64,000 nucleotides of DNA from CAWCWK01 sp963842125 (GCA_963842125.1 CAWJFE010000005.1:310001-374000), one strand, 5' to 3'. Positions 42,088 to 51,566 are shown, numbered from the stretch's first letter. Made by a program: numbers and translations. Notes: generated by a model not told the origin, from the letters alone.

Positions 42088-43241
42088 GGGTTCAGCCCCG
42101 CGCGCTCGTCCTCGGCGCGGGCATCACCGGGCTCTGTACCGCCTGGGGGCTGGTGAAGCGGGGTTGGGACGTTACGGTCGCAGATCGGGGCACGATCCCC
42201 AATCCGCTCGCCGCGTCGTGGGACCACCACCGCCTCATCCGGCCGCACTATCCGAGCGCACCAGGGCTCGCCGCACGGGTGGCCGACGCGCATGTGGCCT
42301 GGGATGTCCTCTTCGCCGATCTGAGCGATGTCGGTGCTGATGGGCCGCTCTATGCGGAGACGGGCGTCCTCTCGATCAGCACTGAAGAGGACGATTGGAC
42401 GGACCGCGCCGCCGCCGCTCTCGATACCGCAGAAGTCGCCAACGAGCGTCTGGAGCCGGTGGAGCTTGCCGAGCGTTATCCCCAGTTCGCACTGTCCGAC
42501 GCGCGCTATGGCCTCTACACCGAGGCCGGCGGCGCGCTTCTCTCCGACCGTATCATCCACGGGCTCATACGCTGGCTGACGGCCAAGGGCGTGGTGCTGG
42601 TCGAGGGGTTCGAAGCCGTCGCGATCGATAGTGCGAGGGGCTGCGCGACGGCCCGCGACGGGCGTACTCTCGTAGCGGATACCGTGGTCGCCGCCGTGGG
42701 CGTAGGCAGCGCCGCGCTACTCTCGGACTGGATCGCAGACCCCTTGCGCCCCCGCCGCTCCGTCGTCCTCTACGTCGATCCGCCAAGCGATCTCGGCCAA
42801 GCCTGGGCGCGTGGCCCTAGCTGGTGCGATCTCGGCGGTGCGGACGATCATTGGGGCATCGCGCCCGTCGCCGGTCTGCCGCTCAAGCTTGGCCTTGGCG
42901 CCCACACCCGCGATGGCGACGAAGTGCAGGAACGCGAGGCGACCGAGGTCGATATCGCGACCATTCTCGCCGGCTATGCGACCTGTTTCACCCGTCTCGC
43001 CGAATACCGGATCCGCAGCGCCGTCGCCAATTTCTGGACGCTGGCACCAGACGAGGCCTTCCTCATCCGCCGCGACGACCGCCTGATCGCGACCGCCATC
43101 GATTCAGGCCACGCTTTCAAGTTCGGCGCGGTGAACGGGTTGGATCTCGCCGAGGGGGTCGCGGAGCCCGAACGGTTCGGAGCGATGGCGACGAAGATCG
43201 CTGGCGCCTCAGCGTCCCTCACGCCACCACATCAGGCCTAG
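42084..43241 (+). CDS. FAD-dependent oxidoreductase, DAO family
   Basis: A 385-residue flavoenzyme of the D-amino acid oxidase/sarcosine oxidase group. ALVLGAGITGLCTAWGLVKR is the N-terminal dinucleotide-binding motif, followed by SWDHHRLIRPHYP near the flavin, and the C-terminal IDSGHAFKFGAVNGLDLAEG. The substrate is probably an N-methyl or secondary amino acid; it cannot be narrowed. It starts at GTG 42084, sharing GTGA with the argH stop. In rhizobia argH is usually followed by a small lipoprotein and lysA, so this neighbour is unusual. Its last 33 bases overlap the opposing gene. Confidence 0.85.
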   Translation: MRVQPRALVLGAGITGLCTAWGLVKRGWDVTVADRGTIPNPLAASWDHHRLIRPHYPSAPGLAARVADAHVAWDVLFADLSDVGADGPLYAETGVLSISTEEDDWTDRAAAALDTAEVANERLEPVELAERYPQFALSDARYGLYTEAGGALLSDRIIHGLIRWLTAKGVVLVEGFEAVAIDSARGCATARDGRTLVADTVVAAVGVGSAALLSDWIADPLRPRRSVVLYVDPPSDLGQAWARGPSWCDLGGADDHWGIAPVAGLPLKLGLGAHTRDGDEVQEREATEVDIATILAGYATCFTRLAEYRIRSAVANFWTLAPDEAFLIRRDDRLIATAIDSGHAFKFGAVNGLDLAEGVAEPERFGAMATKIAGASASLTPPHQA

Positions 43242-45257
43242 TGCGCCCAGCAGGAGAGCGAGGCCGAGGAGGCCGGAGAGGAGTGGCACCGTCGTGACGC
43301 CGGTGAGGGCATAGGCCCGGCTTTCGCGCAGGCCCATCCAGCCGGTGCCGGCGAAGCGGGTCGCGGTCTCGCCGAGGAGGGAGAGGCGGGGCACGTCGTC
43401 CGCGCCGAGGGTGCGGGCCGTGTTGCCGCCCGTCGCCTCCGCGATGGGGGCGATACGCTCGGTCGTGCTCGTCACGCGGGCGAATTCGGCGGGGTTGAGC
43501 GGGCCGATATTGGTGACGGCGGTCAGGTCGCCATCGGTGGCGCGGTAGAGGCCGAGAATGCGGGCTGGCGCTTCGGCGCGCCAGAGGCCGTCCTCGCTCT
43601 CCGCCAGCGTGAGGGCGGTCGGTGTGCCGGTCGGATCGGTCAGCGTGACCGGGGCGACGCCGTCGGCCATGGTCTGGCGCTCGACGACGATGCGCTCGCC
43701 CTCGCGAACGAGCCGCAGGGCCTCCTCCTCGAGGTCGGGCTCCTGCATGAGCCAGTGCGCGGTGCGGCGCAGGAGATCGACATAGGGGCCGCCGCCATCA
43801 TAGCCGCGCGCCCAAAGCCAGGCCTGATCCGACATCATCTGCGCGACCCGGCCCTCGCCCTGGCGGGAGAGGACGACGAGCGGGCTTTCCCCAGCGCCCG
43901 TCATGACGATCTCGCCTTCGCTGGCGGCGAGCGATTCGATGAGGCGGAGCCAGTCGCCCCAGCTCTCCTGGCCCTCGAGCCCGCGCGTGACGGGGTGGCG
44001 GGCGCCGGCTTCGGTGACCTGCGGACTGAAGGCCTCCTCGATCACGGCGCCCGTCGGCTCGGCCGGTAGGATGGGCGAGAGGAGGGAATCGTAGAGGCTG
44101 TCGAAGCCCGCATATTCGGGGCCCGACGCGACGAGCACCGCGCCGCCATCGCGCACATAGCGCGCGATGTTGTCGTAATAGGTCTGGAGAAGCACGCCGC
44201 GCTGCTGGTAGCGGTCGAAGACGATGAGATCGAATTCCTCGAGCTTGACTTGAAAGAGCTCGTGCGTCGGGAAGGCGATGAGCGAGAGCTGCGCGACCGG
44301 CGTGCCGTCCTGCTTCTCGGGCGGGCGCAGGATCGTGAAGTGGACGAGGTCGATCGCCGCATCGGCCTTGAGGAGGTTGCGCCACGTTCGCTCGCCCGAG
44401 TGCGGTTCGCCCGAGATGAGAAGGACGCGCAGCGCTTCGCGCACGCCCTGGACGACCACGACGGCGCGATTGTTGACCTCCGTCAGCTCGTTCTCGACGG
44501 GCGAGGCCGCGATCTCGATATAGTTGGCGCCCGCATGCTCAAGCGTCACGTCGAGGGTGACGTCTTCGCCCGCGCGCACGGCGAAGGTGTCGAGAGGTTC
44601 GCCGTCGAGGGTGAGGGTGATCTCGGCGATGCTCGACGAGGTCTCGCCTTCATCCTCGATCCGGAAGGTGAGCGACTGGCTCTGGCCGACGATGCCGAAG
44701 CGCGGCGCGGCCGTGATCGCGACCCGCCGGTCGACCTCGCCCTCGCGACCGGTGACGAGGGCGTGGAGCGGGGCGTCGAAGCCGAGCGCCTCGCGAGCCT
44801 GCGGCGCATCGACGACCTGACCGTCGGTGATGAGGATCGCGCCGGCGACGCGGCCGGGCGCGACGTCGCCGAGCGTTCGCGAGAGCGGCTCGAAGAGGGC
44901 CGTGCCATCCTCGCCGGCCCGGGCGACGGTGACGGTACGGGTCTCGATGCCGAGCGCGTCGAGCCGGGCCGTCACCTCGGCCGCGACCGCATCGGTGCGC
45001 GCCGGCCGCCCGTCGAGCGCCTGGCTCGGACTGCGGTCGACGATGAGGGCGGCGACGGCGGGCAGGGCCTCGCGCTCTTCCTGGCGCAGCGTCGGATTGA
45101 GGAGCGCGGCGCTCAAAACGAGAGCGGCTAGGACGCGCAGCAGGCTTCCCCGCGCCCCACGCAGGAGGCCGAGCGCCGCGACGAGGACGCCCGCGATCCC
45201 GAGCCCCGCGATCAGCCAGACAGGCAGCAGGGGCGTGATGGAGAGGGAAAGGTTCAT
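43209..45257 (-). CDS. Membrane protein with VWA-like and glutamine amidotransferase-like regions
   Basis: A 682-residue protein, last gene of a four-gene MoxR module. Two N-terminal transmembrane helices (LPVWLIAGLGIAGVLVAALG, then one at about 40-58) are followed by a VWA-like stretch (ALIVDRSPSQAL, GAILITDGQVVDAP), an immunoglobulin-like region (about 190-275), and a class I amidotransferase-like fold (LRVLLISGEPH, FDLIVFDRYQ, GGAVLVASGPEYAG) without a clear catalytic triad. A C-terminal helix (about 655-677) precedes the terminal basic residues. ATG 45257 is 10 bases from the upstream stop. It probably assembles with the DUF4159 protein in the inner membrane. Function unknown. Confidence 0.8.
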   Translation of the reverse strand: MNLSLSITPLLPVWLIAGLGIAGVLVAALGLLRGARGSLLRVLAALVLSAALLNPTLRQEEREALPAVAALIVDRSPSQALDGRPARTDAVAAEVTARLDALGIETRTVTVARAGEDGTALFEPLSRTLGDVAPGRVAGAILITDGQVVDAPQAREALGFDAPLHALVTGREGEVDRRVAITAAPRFGIVGQSQSLTFRIEDEGETSSSIAEITLTLDGEPLDTFAVRAGEDVTLDVTLEHAGANYIEIAASPVENELTEVNNRAVVVVQGVREALRVLLISGEPHSGERTWRNLLKADAAIDLVHFTILRPPEKQDGTPVAQLSLIAFPTHELFQVKLEEFDLIVFDRYQQRGVLLQTYYDNIARYVRDGGAVLVASGPEYAGFDSLYDSLLSPILPAEPTGAVIEEAFSPQVTEAGARHPVTRGLEGQESWGDWLRLIESLAASEGEIVMTGAGESPLVVLSRQGEGRVAQMMSDQAWLWARGYDGGGPYVDLLRRTAHWLMQEPDLEEEALRLVREGERIVVERQTMADGVAPVTLTDPTGTPTALTLAESEDGLWRAEAPARILGLYRATDGDLTAVTNIGPLNPAEFARVTSTTERIAPIAEATGGNTARTLGADDVPRLSLLGETATRFAGTGWMGLRESRAYALTGVTTVPLLSGLLGLALLLGALGLMWWREGR

Positions 45258-45267
45258 GGCGCCCGCC

Positions 45268-47985
45268 TCACTGGCCAAGCCGTTCGAGGATGGCGGGGAT
45301 GTGGACCTGATCGGCCTTGTAGTTGCCCGTCAGCGTGTACATCACGATGTTGATGCCCGTCCGGTAGGCGTATTCGCGCTGCAAAGGGCCGCTCGGCACG
45401 GTCGGGAAGAGCGGCTGGCCGGCCTCGTCGATCGCCCACGCGCTCGCGAAATCGTTGGACGTGATGAGGATCGGTGAGACGCCGTCTCCGGCGCGCACCG
45501 GGCGGGTGGTGTCGGCGGCCCCGGTGAGGCGCTCAGTCCAGAGGTCGCCGCCGCGCCAGCGGCCCGGAAAGTCCTGCAAGATGTAGAAGGCCTTCGTGAT
45601 CACGTGATCGGAGGGCACCGGCTCCAAGGGTGGCAGGTCTATGCTGGCGAGGAGTGCGCGCAGGCGGGCCATATTGGGGCCGGCGCCTCCGGTCAGGGTC
45701 GCGGCGTCTCCCTCGTCCCGCGTGTCGAAGAGGACGGTGCCGCCGTTGGAGAGGTAGCCGGTCAGGCTGCGGCGTTCCTCGTCGGTCAGGTCGGCGGCGC
45801 TGGCGTCTATCGGCCAATAGAGTATCGGGTAGAAGGCGAGCTCGTCCTCGCCCAATGTGATGCCGACGGGCTCGGCCGGCTCGAACGCGGTCCGTGCGTT
45901 GAGCGCGAGGGTGAGACCGGCCAGGCCTGCCTCCGACACCCGGTCGAGGCTTTGGTCTCCGGTCAGGACGTAGGCGAGGCGGGTCTGCCCGGCGGCCTCG
46001 GCATCGCTGATCGTCTGGGCGTTCGCCTCCGGTAGGGGCATGGCGAGCGCGGTGACGAGCGCCGCCGCGCCGATCGTCGCGGCACGGCGCGCAGTGAGGC
46101 CGCCGCCGCGCAAGACGAGGATCGCAAGTCCGTCGAGAACCAGGAGCGTCAGCCCCACCGCGAGGAGCCAGGGCGCGAGGTCGAACGGCGCGGCCTCGCT
46201 GTAGGCGCGCGGCGCGGCGATGCCGCTCAGCGCGGCGGGGTCGAGGGCATCGAGCATCGCGTCGTCCGCCAAGAGGTTGAGGGCAACGAAGCCGTCCTGC
46301 GTGCCGTAAAGGCCGGGCGGATTGACCGGGCCTGGGCGTAGGCGGCGCGTGTCGAGGGGTTGCGTCGTCGGGGCCGGCGCGCCGAGGCGCCCGAATCCGT
46401 CGAGCGTGCGATAGGGCGCGAGCGTCGTCTCCGGCACCCCGGCTGCGCTTCGTGCGCTGGCGAGCGCGACGGTGCGGCGCAGCACGTCGACGAAGGCGCC
46501 CGAAAGCGGCAGGTTCGACCAGCGCGTATCGGCCGTGACGTGGAAGAGAACGATCCGCCCGCTGCCCCGCGTCTCGGCCGTGATGAGCGGCGTTCCGTCG
46601 GCGAGGCTCGCCCAGGTCTTCTCCGCGAGGTCGATATCGGGCTCGGCCAGCACCTGGCGGGCGACGCGCACATCGGCCGGGGGGTTGATCGCGGCGAGGG
46701 GGCCGGTGAAGGCGTCGAGCGGCTGCGGCTCTTCCCAGGAAAGCGTGCCGCCCAGCGAGCGGTCGCCGCGCCGGAGCGTGACGGGAATGAGATCATCCTC
46801 ACCGGCGGCCAGACGCGGGCCGGCGAAGCGGACGAGCGTTCCGCCACCGTCGATCCAGGCGCCGAGGCGCTCTTCATCGTCAGGCTGGAGGACGCCCACA
46901 TCGGCGAGCACCACGACGGCCGTTCCGCGCCCCTCGGCCAGGAGCGTGTCGAACGCGGCGCCGACGTCGGGCTCTTCGGGCTGGACGACATTCGCATAGG
47001 GCAGCAGAGCCTGCGAGATGTAGTGGAGCGGCGACAGGAGCGGTTGCGTCTCGTTGACGGCGTCGCCCGACACGAGCCCGACCGTTCGCCGCCGGGCGCC
47101 CTCGTCGAGAAGGCGGACGGCGCCCGAGGACGGCTCGCCGACGAGCTCGATCCGCGCGACCTCGTTCCGGATCTGGAGGGGAAGGTCGAAGTCGAAGGGT
47201 GTGGCGCCCGCGCCGGATACGGGGATTTCGGCGAGGGTTCGCGAGCGTGCGTCGAGCGCGCGGGCGATCCCCTCGGCGGGGCCGGAGGCGAGGAAGACGG
47301 CATCGCCTTCCTCGCCCTCGGCCGGCGCGCGAAGGCCGAGGATCGGGCGCTGCGGCGTCCAGACTGCGACATCGCCCGGCACCGCTGCGCGCAGCGTGTC
47401 GACGAAGGCGGCAGCGTCGTCGCCGAGACCGTCCGACAGCCAGGCGATCTCTTCGATCGCTTCCGCCGAAACGCGCTGGAGAAGGCGCGCCGCGACGCTG
47501 GGGCGGGCGGGTGCGTAGGGCTCCGGCGCGGCGGCGGCGAGGGTGTCGGCTGGGGGAAGGTCGTCGCTCGCAGGCGTGGCCGAGAGCGCGAGATGAACCG
47601 GGCGACCGCTCCGCTCGGCGCTGGTTACGAGTCGTTCGGCCACGGCGACACGGTCCTCCCAGCCGGGTGCACTGGCCCAGCCGTTGTCGAGGACGACGAG
47701 CAACGGGCCCTCGCCGGTGAGGACGGGCGGGCTCGGCCGCCAGATCGGTGCGGCAAGGGCGAGGATGACGAGCGCCGCGAGGAGGAGGCGCAGGGCCGTC
47801 AACCACCACGGGCTGCGCTGCGGCGTCTCTTCGGGCTCGCGTAATTCGAGAAGAAGGCGGATGGGCGGGAATGCGACGCGGGCCGGCGCCGGCGGCGTGA
47901 CACGCAGGAGCCACCAGATGACGGGGAGGAGACCCAGCCCGAGGAGCAGCCAGGGGCTGGCGAAGGCGAGGGGGAGGCCGAGCAT
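45268..47985 (-). CDS. BatA-like/DUF4159 membrane protein
   Basis: A 905-residue protein. The N-terminus has the BatA/aerotolerance two-helix domain (ASPWLLLGLGLLPVIWWLLR; second helix around ALRLLLAALVILALAAPIW). A VWA-like region (about 90-240) and an amidotransferase-like region (about 330-480) follow, then transmembrane helices near 650 and 675, and the C-terminal DUF4159 domain (LAYVLTGDQSLDRVSEAGL, LSNGGTVLFDTRDEG, SDHVITKAFYIL). It starts with TGATG, overlapping the DUF58 stop by one base. Conserved in rhizobia directly after DUF58; biological role not established. Confidence 0.87.
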   Translation of the reverse strand: MLGLPLAFASPWLLLGLGLLPVIWWLLRVTPPAPARVAFPPIRLLLELREPEETPQRSPWWLTALRLLLAALVILALAAPIWRPSPPVLTGEGPLLVVLDNGWASAPGWEDRVAVAERLVTSAERSGRPVHLALSATPASDDLPPADTLAAAAPEPYAPARPSVAARLLQRVSAEAIEEIAWLSDGLGDDAAAFVDTLRAAVPGDVAVWTPQRPILGLRAPAEGEEGDAVFLASGPAEGIARALDARSRTLAEIPVSGAGATPFDFDLPLQIRNEVARIELVGEPSSGAVRLLDEGARRRTVGLVSGDAVNETQPLLSPLHYISQALLPYANVVQPEEPDVGAAFDTLLAEGRGTAVVVLADVGVLQPDDEERLGAWIDGGGTLVRFAGPRLAAGEDDLIPVTLRRGDRSLGGTLSWEEPQPLDAFTGPLAAINPPADVRVARQVLAEPDIDLAEKTWASLADGTPLITAETRGSGRIVLFHVTADTRWSNLPLSGAFVDVLRRTVALASARSAAGVPETTLAPYRTLDGFGRLGAPAPTTQPLDTRRLRPGPVNPPGLYGTQDGFVALNLLADDAMLDALDPAALSGIAAPRAYSEAAPFDLAPWLLAVGLTLLVLDGLAILVLRGGGLTARRAATIGAAALVTALAMPLPEANAQTISDAEAAGQTRLAYVLTGDQSLDRVSEAGLAGLTLALNARTAFEPAEPVGITLGEDELAFYPILYWPIDASAADLTDEERRSLTGYLSNGGTVLFDTRDEGDAATLTGGAGPNMARLRALLASIDLPPLEPVPSDHVITKAFYILQDFPGRWRGGDLWTERLTGAADTTRPVRAGDGVSPILITSNDFASAWAIDEAGQPLFPTVPSGPLQREYAYRTGINIVMYTLTGNYKADQVHIPAILERLGQ

Positions 47986-48923
47986 CAGTGCGCCCCCACC
48001 CGGGTCTGTAGCCCCTGCGTCATCAGCCCATGGAGGGCGAGCAGCGGCACATGCGCGCTGGTGTCGGTGTGGTGGACGTGGAACGACCAACCGAGGCGCC
48101 CGCAAAGCGTGCGCAGCCGGTCCTTTCGCGCGGCGAGAAGGGTCGCGTAATCGTCGGCCAGCGCCTGCGCCCGCCCGACCGTGAGGCGCAGGGGATTGCC
48201 GAGGCCGGTGAACTCGGTGCGGCCCTCGAAGGGAAAGCTCTCCTCGATGGGGTCGAGCACCATAACGCAATGGCCCATCGCGCCGTCGGCGGCGAGGGCG
48301 GTGAGGCCGGTCTCGATCTCGTCGATAGGGTCGAGGAAGTCGGAGACGACGAGCGCCTGGGTGAGGCGGGCGAGGGGCGTGCGGGGCATCACGGCCAACG
48401 CGTCCTCGCTCCCGCCGAGCGCTTCGCCGAGATGGTCCGCGATGTGCTGCGCGACCCGGCCGCCGCTGCGGGGGCGGGTGAGGCCGAGCCAACCGGCCCG
48501 CTCCCCGCCGCCCGCCGCCAGTTGCGCGAGGGCGAAGGCGATGGTGAGCGCGCGGTCGGCCTTGGGCGTCTTCGACAAAGGCGAGCGATAGCGCATGCCG
48601 GGGCCGAGCGCCGCCCAGATCCAGAGCGTGTGCGCCGCCTCCCATTCGCGCTCGCGCACATAGAGATTGTCGTCGCGGCCCGAACGGCGCCAGTCGACGC
48701 GGGAGCCGGGCTCGCCGTTCTGGAAGGGCCGGAATTGCCAGAAGGCCTCGCCCGGACCGCTCACCCGCCGGCCGTGAACGCCCGACGCGATGGTGCGCGA
48801 GGCGTTGATGGCGGACATGACGATCTCGGGCAGGCGCTCCGCCAGCCGGCCGGCCTCCTCGCCGGCGTTGCCTGGTTCGATCGCCGTGTCGACCGCGTAT
48901 CGGCCCCGGGGGGCGAGCGCCAC
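47985..48923 (-). CDS. DUF58 domain protein
   Basis: A 312-residue soluble protein from GTG 48923. The DUF58 core is PGEAFWQFRPFQNGEPGSRV then DWRRSGRDDNLYVREREWE, the family's conserved 'F R . Y . . G D . . R . I D W' pattern, followed by a VWA-like fold (LIVSDF-type stretch ALVVSDFLDPIDEIETG). DUF58 proteins are typical partners of MoxR AAA+ ATPases and may be clients or scaffolds of them. The gap to moxR is 8 bases; the stop overlaps the next start. Confidence 0.92.
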   Translation of the reverse strand: MALAPRGRYAVDTAIEPGNAGEEAGRLAERLPEIVMSAINASRTIASGVHGRRVSGPGEAFWQFRPFQNGEPGSRVDWRRSGRDDNLYVREREWEAAHTLWIWAALGPGMRYRSPLSKTPKADRALTIAFALAQLAAGGGERAGWLGLTRPRSGGRVAQHIADHLGEALGGSEDALAVMPRTPLARLTQALVVSDFLDPIDEIETGLTALAADGAMGHCVMVLDPIEESFPFEGRTEFTGLGNPLRLTVGRAQALADDYATLLAARKDRLRTLCGRLGWSFHVHHTDTSAHVPLLALHGLMTQGLQTRVGAH

Positions 48924-48931
48924 GGTCTGCC

Positions 48932-49945
48932 CTAGCCGAGATCGGCGGCGAGCCGCCCGATCGCGTCGCGAATGGTCAGCCCCTCGGCCCGCGCGGCAAA
49001 CGTGAGCGCCATGCGATGCTGAAGGACGGGAACGGCGAGCGCCGCAACATCCTCGACGGACGGCGCGAGCCGGCCCTGCACGAGCGCGCGGGCGCGGCTG
49101 GCGAGCATCAGTGCCTGCGCCGCGCGGGGACCGGGGCCCCAGGAGACGAAGCGCGTGACCTCGTGTCCGCCTTCGCCGGGGCGCGCCGAGCGCACGAGCC
49201 CGAGGATGGCGTCGATAACGCTCTCCCCCACGGGCATCTGCCGCACGAGGGCCTGCATGTCGGTCAGGTCGGCGGGATCGAGAACGCTGCGCACCGGCGT
49301 CTCCCGCGCGCCCGTCGTCTCGATCATCATCCGCCGCTCGGCCGCCTCGTCGGGATAGTCGACGTCGATCTGCATGACGAAGCGGTCGAGCTGCGCCTCG
49401 GGGAGGGGATAGGTGCCCTCCTGCTCCAGCGGGTTCTGCGTGGCGAGCACGTGGAAGGGCGCGGGCAGGTCGTGTCGCGCGCCCGCGACCGTGACGTGCC
49501 GCTCCTGCATCGCCTGGAGGAGGGCGGACTGGGTGCGGGGGCTGGCGCGGTTGATCTCGTCGGCCATCAGGAGCTGCGCAAAGACGGGCCCCTTGAGGAA
49601 GCGGAAGGCGCGGGTCCCGTCATCGGCCGTCTCGAGGACCTCGGAGCCGAGGATGTCGGCCGGCATGAGGTCGGGCGTGAACTGCACACGGCCCGCATCG
49701 AGCCCCAGCACGGTGCCGAGCGTCTCGACGAGGAGCGTCTTGGCCAAGCCGGGAACGCCGACCAGAAGGCCGTGACCGCCCGCGAGGATGGTGACGAGCG
49801 TGTTCTCGATCACGTCGTCCTGGCCGTAGATGATCTCGCCGGCCGCCGCCTTCGCCTCGGCCGCGCGGGCGGCGAGCGCATCGGCGCGCGCGACGATCTC
49901 GTCGTCGGATGGGGTCTGCGACGGTAGCGTCTGCGTTTCGGACAT
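48932..49945 (-). CDS. moxR: MoxR-family AAA+ ATPase
   Basis: A 337-residue ATPase acting as a chaperone-like remodeller for VWA-domain partners. Motifs: HGLLVGVPGLAKTLLVETLG (Walker A GVPGLAKT), Walker B LLMADEINRASPRTQSALLQ, sensor I ATQNPLEQEGTYPLPEAQ, and FVSWGPGPRAAQALMLASRA in the lid. It heads the minus-strand module moxR-DUF58-DUF4159-amidotransferase-like. A 202-base gap separates it from the divergent DUF1285 gene and must hold both promoters. Confidence 0.95.
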   Translation of the reverse strand: MSETQTLPSQTPSDDEIVARADALAARAAEAKAAAGEIIYGQDDVIENTLVTILAGGHGLLVGVPGLAKTLLVETLGTVLGLDAGRVQFTPDLMPADILGSEVLETADDGTRAFRFLKGPVFAQLLMADEINRASPRTQSALLQAMQERHVTVAGARHDLPAPFHVLATQNPLEQEGTYPLPEAQLDRFVMQIDVDYPDEAAERRMMIETTGARETPVRSVLDPADLTDMQALVRQMPVGESVIDAILGLVRSARPGEGGHEVTRFVSWGPGPRAAQALMLASRARALVQGRLAPSVEDVAALAVPVLQHRMALTFAARAEGLTIRDAIGRLAADLG

Positions 49946-50147
49946 CTTTCAGGCTCCGTTCTCGGCTCCGCCGTTCGCGCGATGTCATCACAGCGAGCCC
50001 CCCTTGTGAAGGCAAAGGCGCGTGATGGCGACCTTACACATTCGTCATGTGCGGCGAGGCCAGCGCCGCCGGGTGCGCGCCCTATCCTCACCGGCCTTGT
50101 CCCCGTCCGCCTTGTCCTGGCGCGCCGCGCGGTCCAACTAGGGTGGC

Positions 50148-50675
50148 ATGAACGCGCTCCCCGACCTCACGGCCCTATTGTCGCAGACCGGCACCAAGCC
50201 GCCCGTCGAGCACTGGCATCCGGAGCATTGCGGAGCGCTCGACCTCGTCATCACCCGGGATGGGCGCTGGATCCACGAGGGCTCGCCCATGGGCCGGGCA
50301 CGGATGGTCGCGCTCTTCGCCTCCGTCCTGCGGCGCGAGGACGACGGGTCATACGTCCTCGTCACGCCTGCCGAGAAGCTGACGATCACGGTCGAGGACG
50401 CGCCCTTCGCCATGGTCGAGATGCGCGTGGATGGCGACGGTGAGAATCGTCGGATCGCGCTGCGCGACAATGTCGGCGATTGGATCGAGGTGGGGCCGGA
50501 GCATCCGCTGCGACTGGTCTCGCCGGCTGATGCGTTCAAGCCCTACGTGCTCGTGCGCGGCCGACTGGAGGGATTGCTCAGCCGTGCGCTGGTGCACGAC
50601 CTCGTGGACTGCCTCGACGTGGATGGGCGCGGGCTCTGGGCCGGCGGGGTCTACTTCCCCGTGCTGCCGGCATGA
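50148..50675 (+). CDS. DUF1285 domain protein
   Basis: A 175-residue soluble protein. PVEHWHPEHCGALDLVITRDG then WIHEGSPMGRARMVALFASV define DUF1285, a two-lobed beta fold of unknown function. LRDNVGDWIEVGPEHPLRL is also conserved. It opens a plus-strand series with NUDIX, DUF6111 and cca that in Hyphomicrobiales commonly stands divergent from the MoxR module. Its stop overlaps the next start by 4 bases (ATGA). Confidence 0.92.
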   Translation: MNALPDLTALLSQTGTKPPVEHWHPEHCGALDLVITRDGRWIHEGSPMGRARMVALFASVLRREDDGSYVLVTPAEKLTITVEDAPFAMVEMRVDGDGENRRIALRDNVGDWIEVGPEHPLRLVSPADAFKPYVLVRGRLEGLLSRALVHDLVDCLDVDGRGLWAGGVYFPVLPA

Positions 50676-51322
50676 CGACGCGCGAGCGGCTGGTCTCGGC
50701 GCTCTCCGCCGCGCCCCCGCCCGTGGATGGCGTTCCGCTCGGCGATAGCGGTACCGAGACGACGCCGCCGGCCGATCTGGCGGATGCGGCCGTCCTCGTG
50801 CCCGTCATCCTCGGGCCCGAACCCCATCTTCTCCTCACCCGCCGCGCCGACACGCTGCGCACGCACAAGGGGCAGATCGCCTTTCCGGGTGGCCGGATGG
50901 AGCACGGCGAGACGCCCTGGGAGGGCGCGCTGCGCGAGGCGGAGGAAGAGATCGGACTGGCCCGGCACGTCCCGGAGCAAATCGGCTATCTCGACCCTTA
51001 CGTGACGATCACCCGCTTTCGGGTTCAGCCTTGCGTCGCCCTCCTGCCCGAGGGCCTGCGCTTCAGGCCCGATCCGCGAGAGGTCGCCGAGGTCTTCACC
51101 GTGCCGCTGGCCTTTCTCATCGACCGCCGCAACCACCGGACACGATCGGGCACCGTCGACGGCGCCCGGCGGACGGCCTACGCCATGCCCTATGAGGGCT
51201 TCGACATCTGGGGCGCGACCGCCGGCATGATCCGCAATCTCGTCGATCGCCTGGAGGGCGCGGCACCCGCGCCGATGGCCTCGCCAGCCCGCGTCCTCGC
51301 CGCTGGCGGAGGGGAGCGCTGA
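50672..51322 (+). CDS. NUDIX hydrolase, CoA pyrophosphatase (NudL-like)
   Basis: A 216-residue protein. LLLTRRADTLRTHKGQIAFP and the following PGGRMEHGE are the NudL/CoAse signature preceding the Nudix box, which continues GALREAEEEIGL with intact REAEEE glutamates. The family hydrolyses CoA or nucleoside diphosphate derivatives to mononucleotides. The C-terminal WGATAGMIRNLVDRLEG is typical. Start overlaps DUF1285; two bases separate it from the next gene. Confidence 0.92.
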   Translation: MTTRERLVSALSAAPPPVDGVPLGDSGTETTPPADLADAAVLVPVILGPEPHLLLTRRADTLRTHKGQIAFPGGRMEHGETPWEGALREAEEEIGLARHVPEQIGYLDPYVTITRFRVQPCVALLPEGLRFRPDPREVAEVFTVPLAFLIDRRNHRTRSGTVDGARRTAYAMPYEGFDIWGATAGMIRNLVDRLEGAAPAPMASPARVLAAGGGER

Positions 51323-51323
51323 A

Positions 51324-51563
51324 ATGGGCCGGTTGATCGCGATCCAGGTCGGACTCTTCCTCCTGCCCTTCTTCCTCTTCTGGCTCTACGTGAAGATCGG
51401 CCGGAAGGTCGCGTTTCCCCGGCCGACGGGGTGGCTCGTTCTTGCAGGTCTCGCTCTCGCCGTCGCCGGATTTCTCGTCGCGGGCACGCAGGGCGGGCGT
51501 CCTCCCGGAAGCGACTTCGAGCGGACGCGGGTCGAGGACGGCCGGCTCATTCGCGGCCGTTAG
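51324..51563 (+). CDS. DUF6111 small membrane protein
   Basis: A 79-residue protein with two transmembrane helices (IAIQVGLFLLPFFLFWLYV, residues 5-23, and GWLVLAGLALAVAGFLVAG, residues 36-54) and a basic/acidic tail. It matches the DUF6111 family found in Hyphomicrobiales between a NUDIX gene and cca. It starts one base after the previous stop. Function unknown. Confidence 0.82.
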   Translation: MGRLIAIQVGLFLLPFFLFWLYVKIGRKVAFPRPTGWLVLAGLALAVAGFLVAGTQGGRPPGSDFERTRVEDGRLIRGR

Positions 51564-51566
51564 CCG

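Noticed and set aside
45604..47844. Long plus-strand frames opposite the DUF4159 gene
   Set aside because: Arg/Gly/Glu-rich low-complexity translations typical of shadow frames; the DUF4159 frame has recognisable domains throughout.
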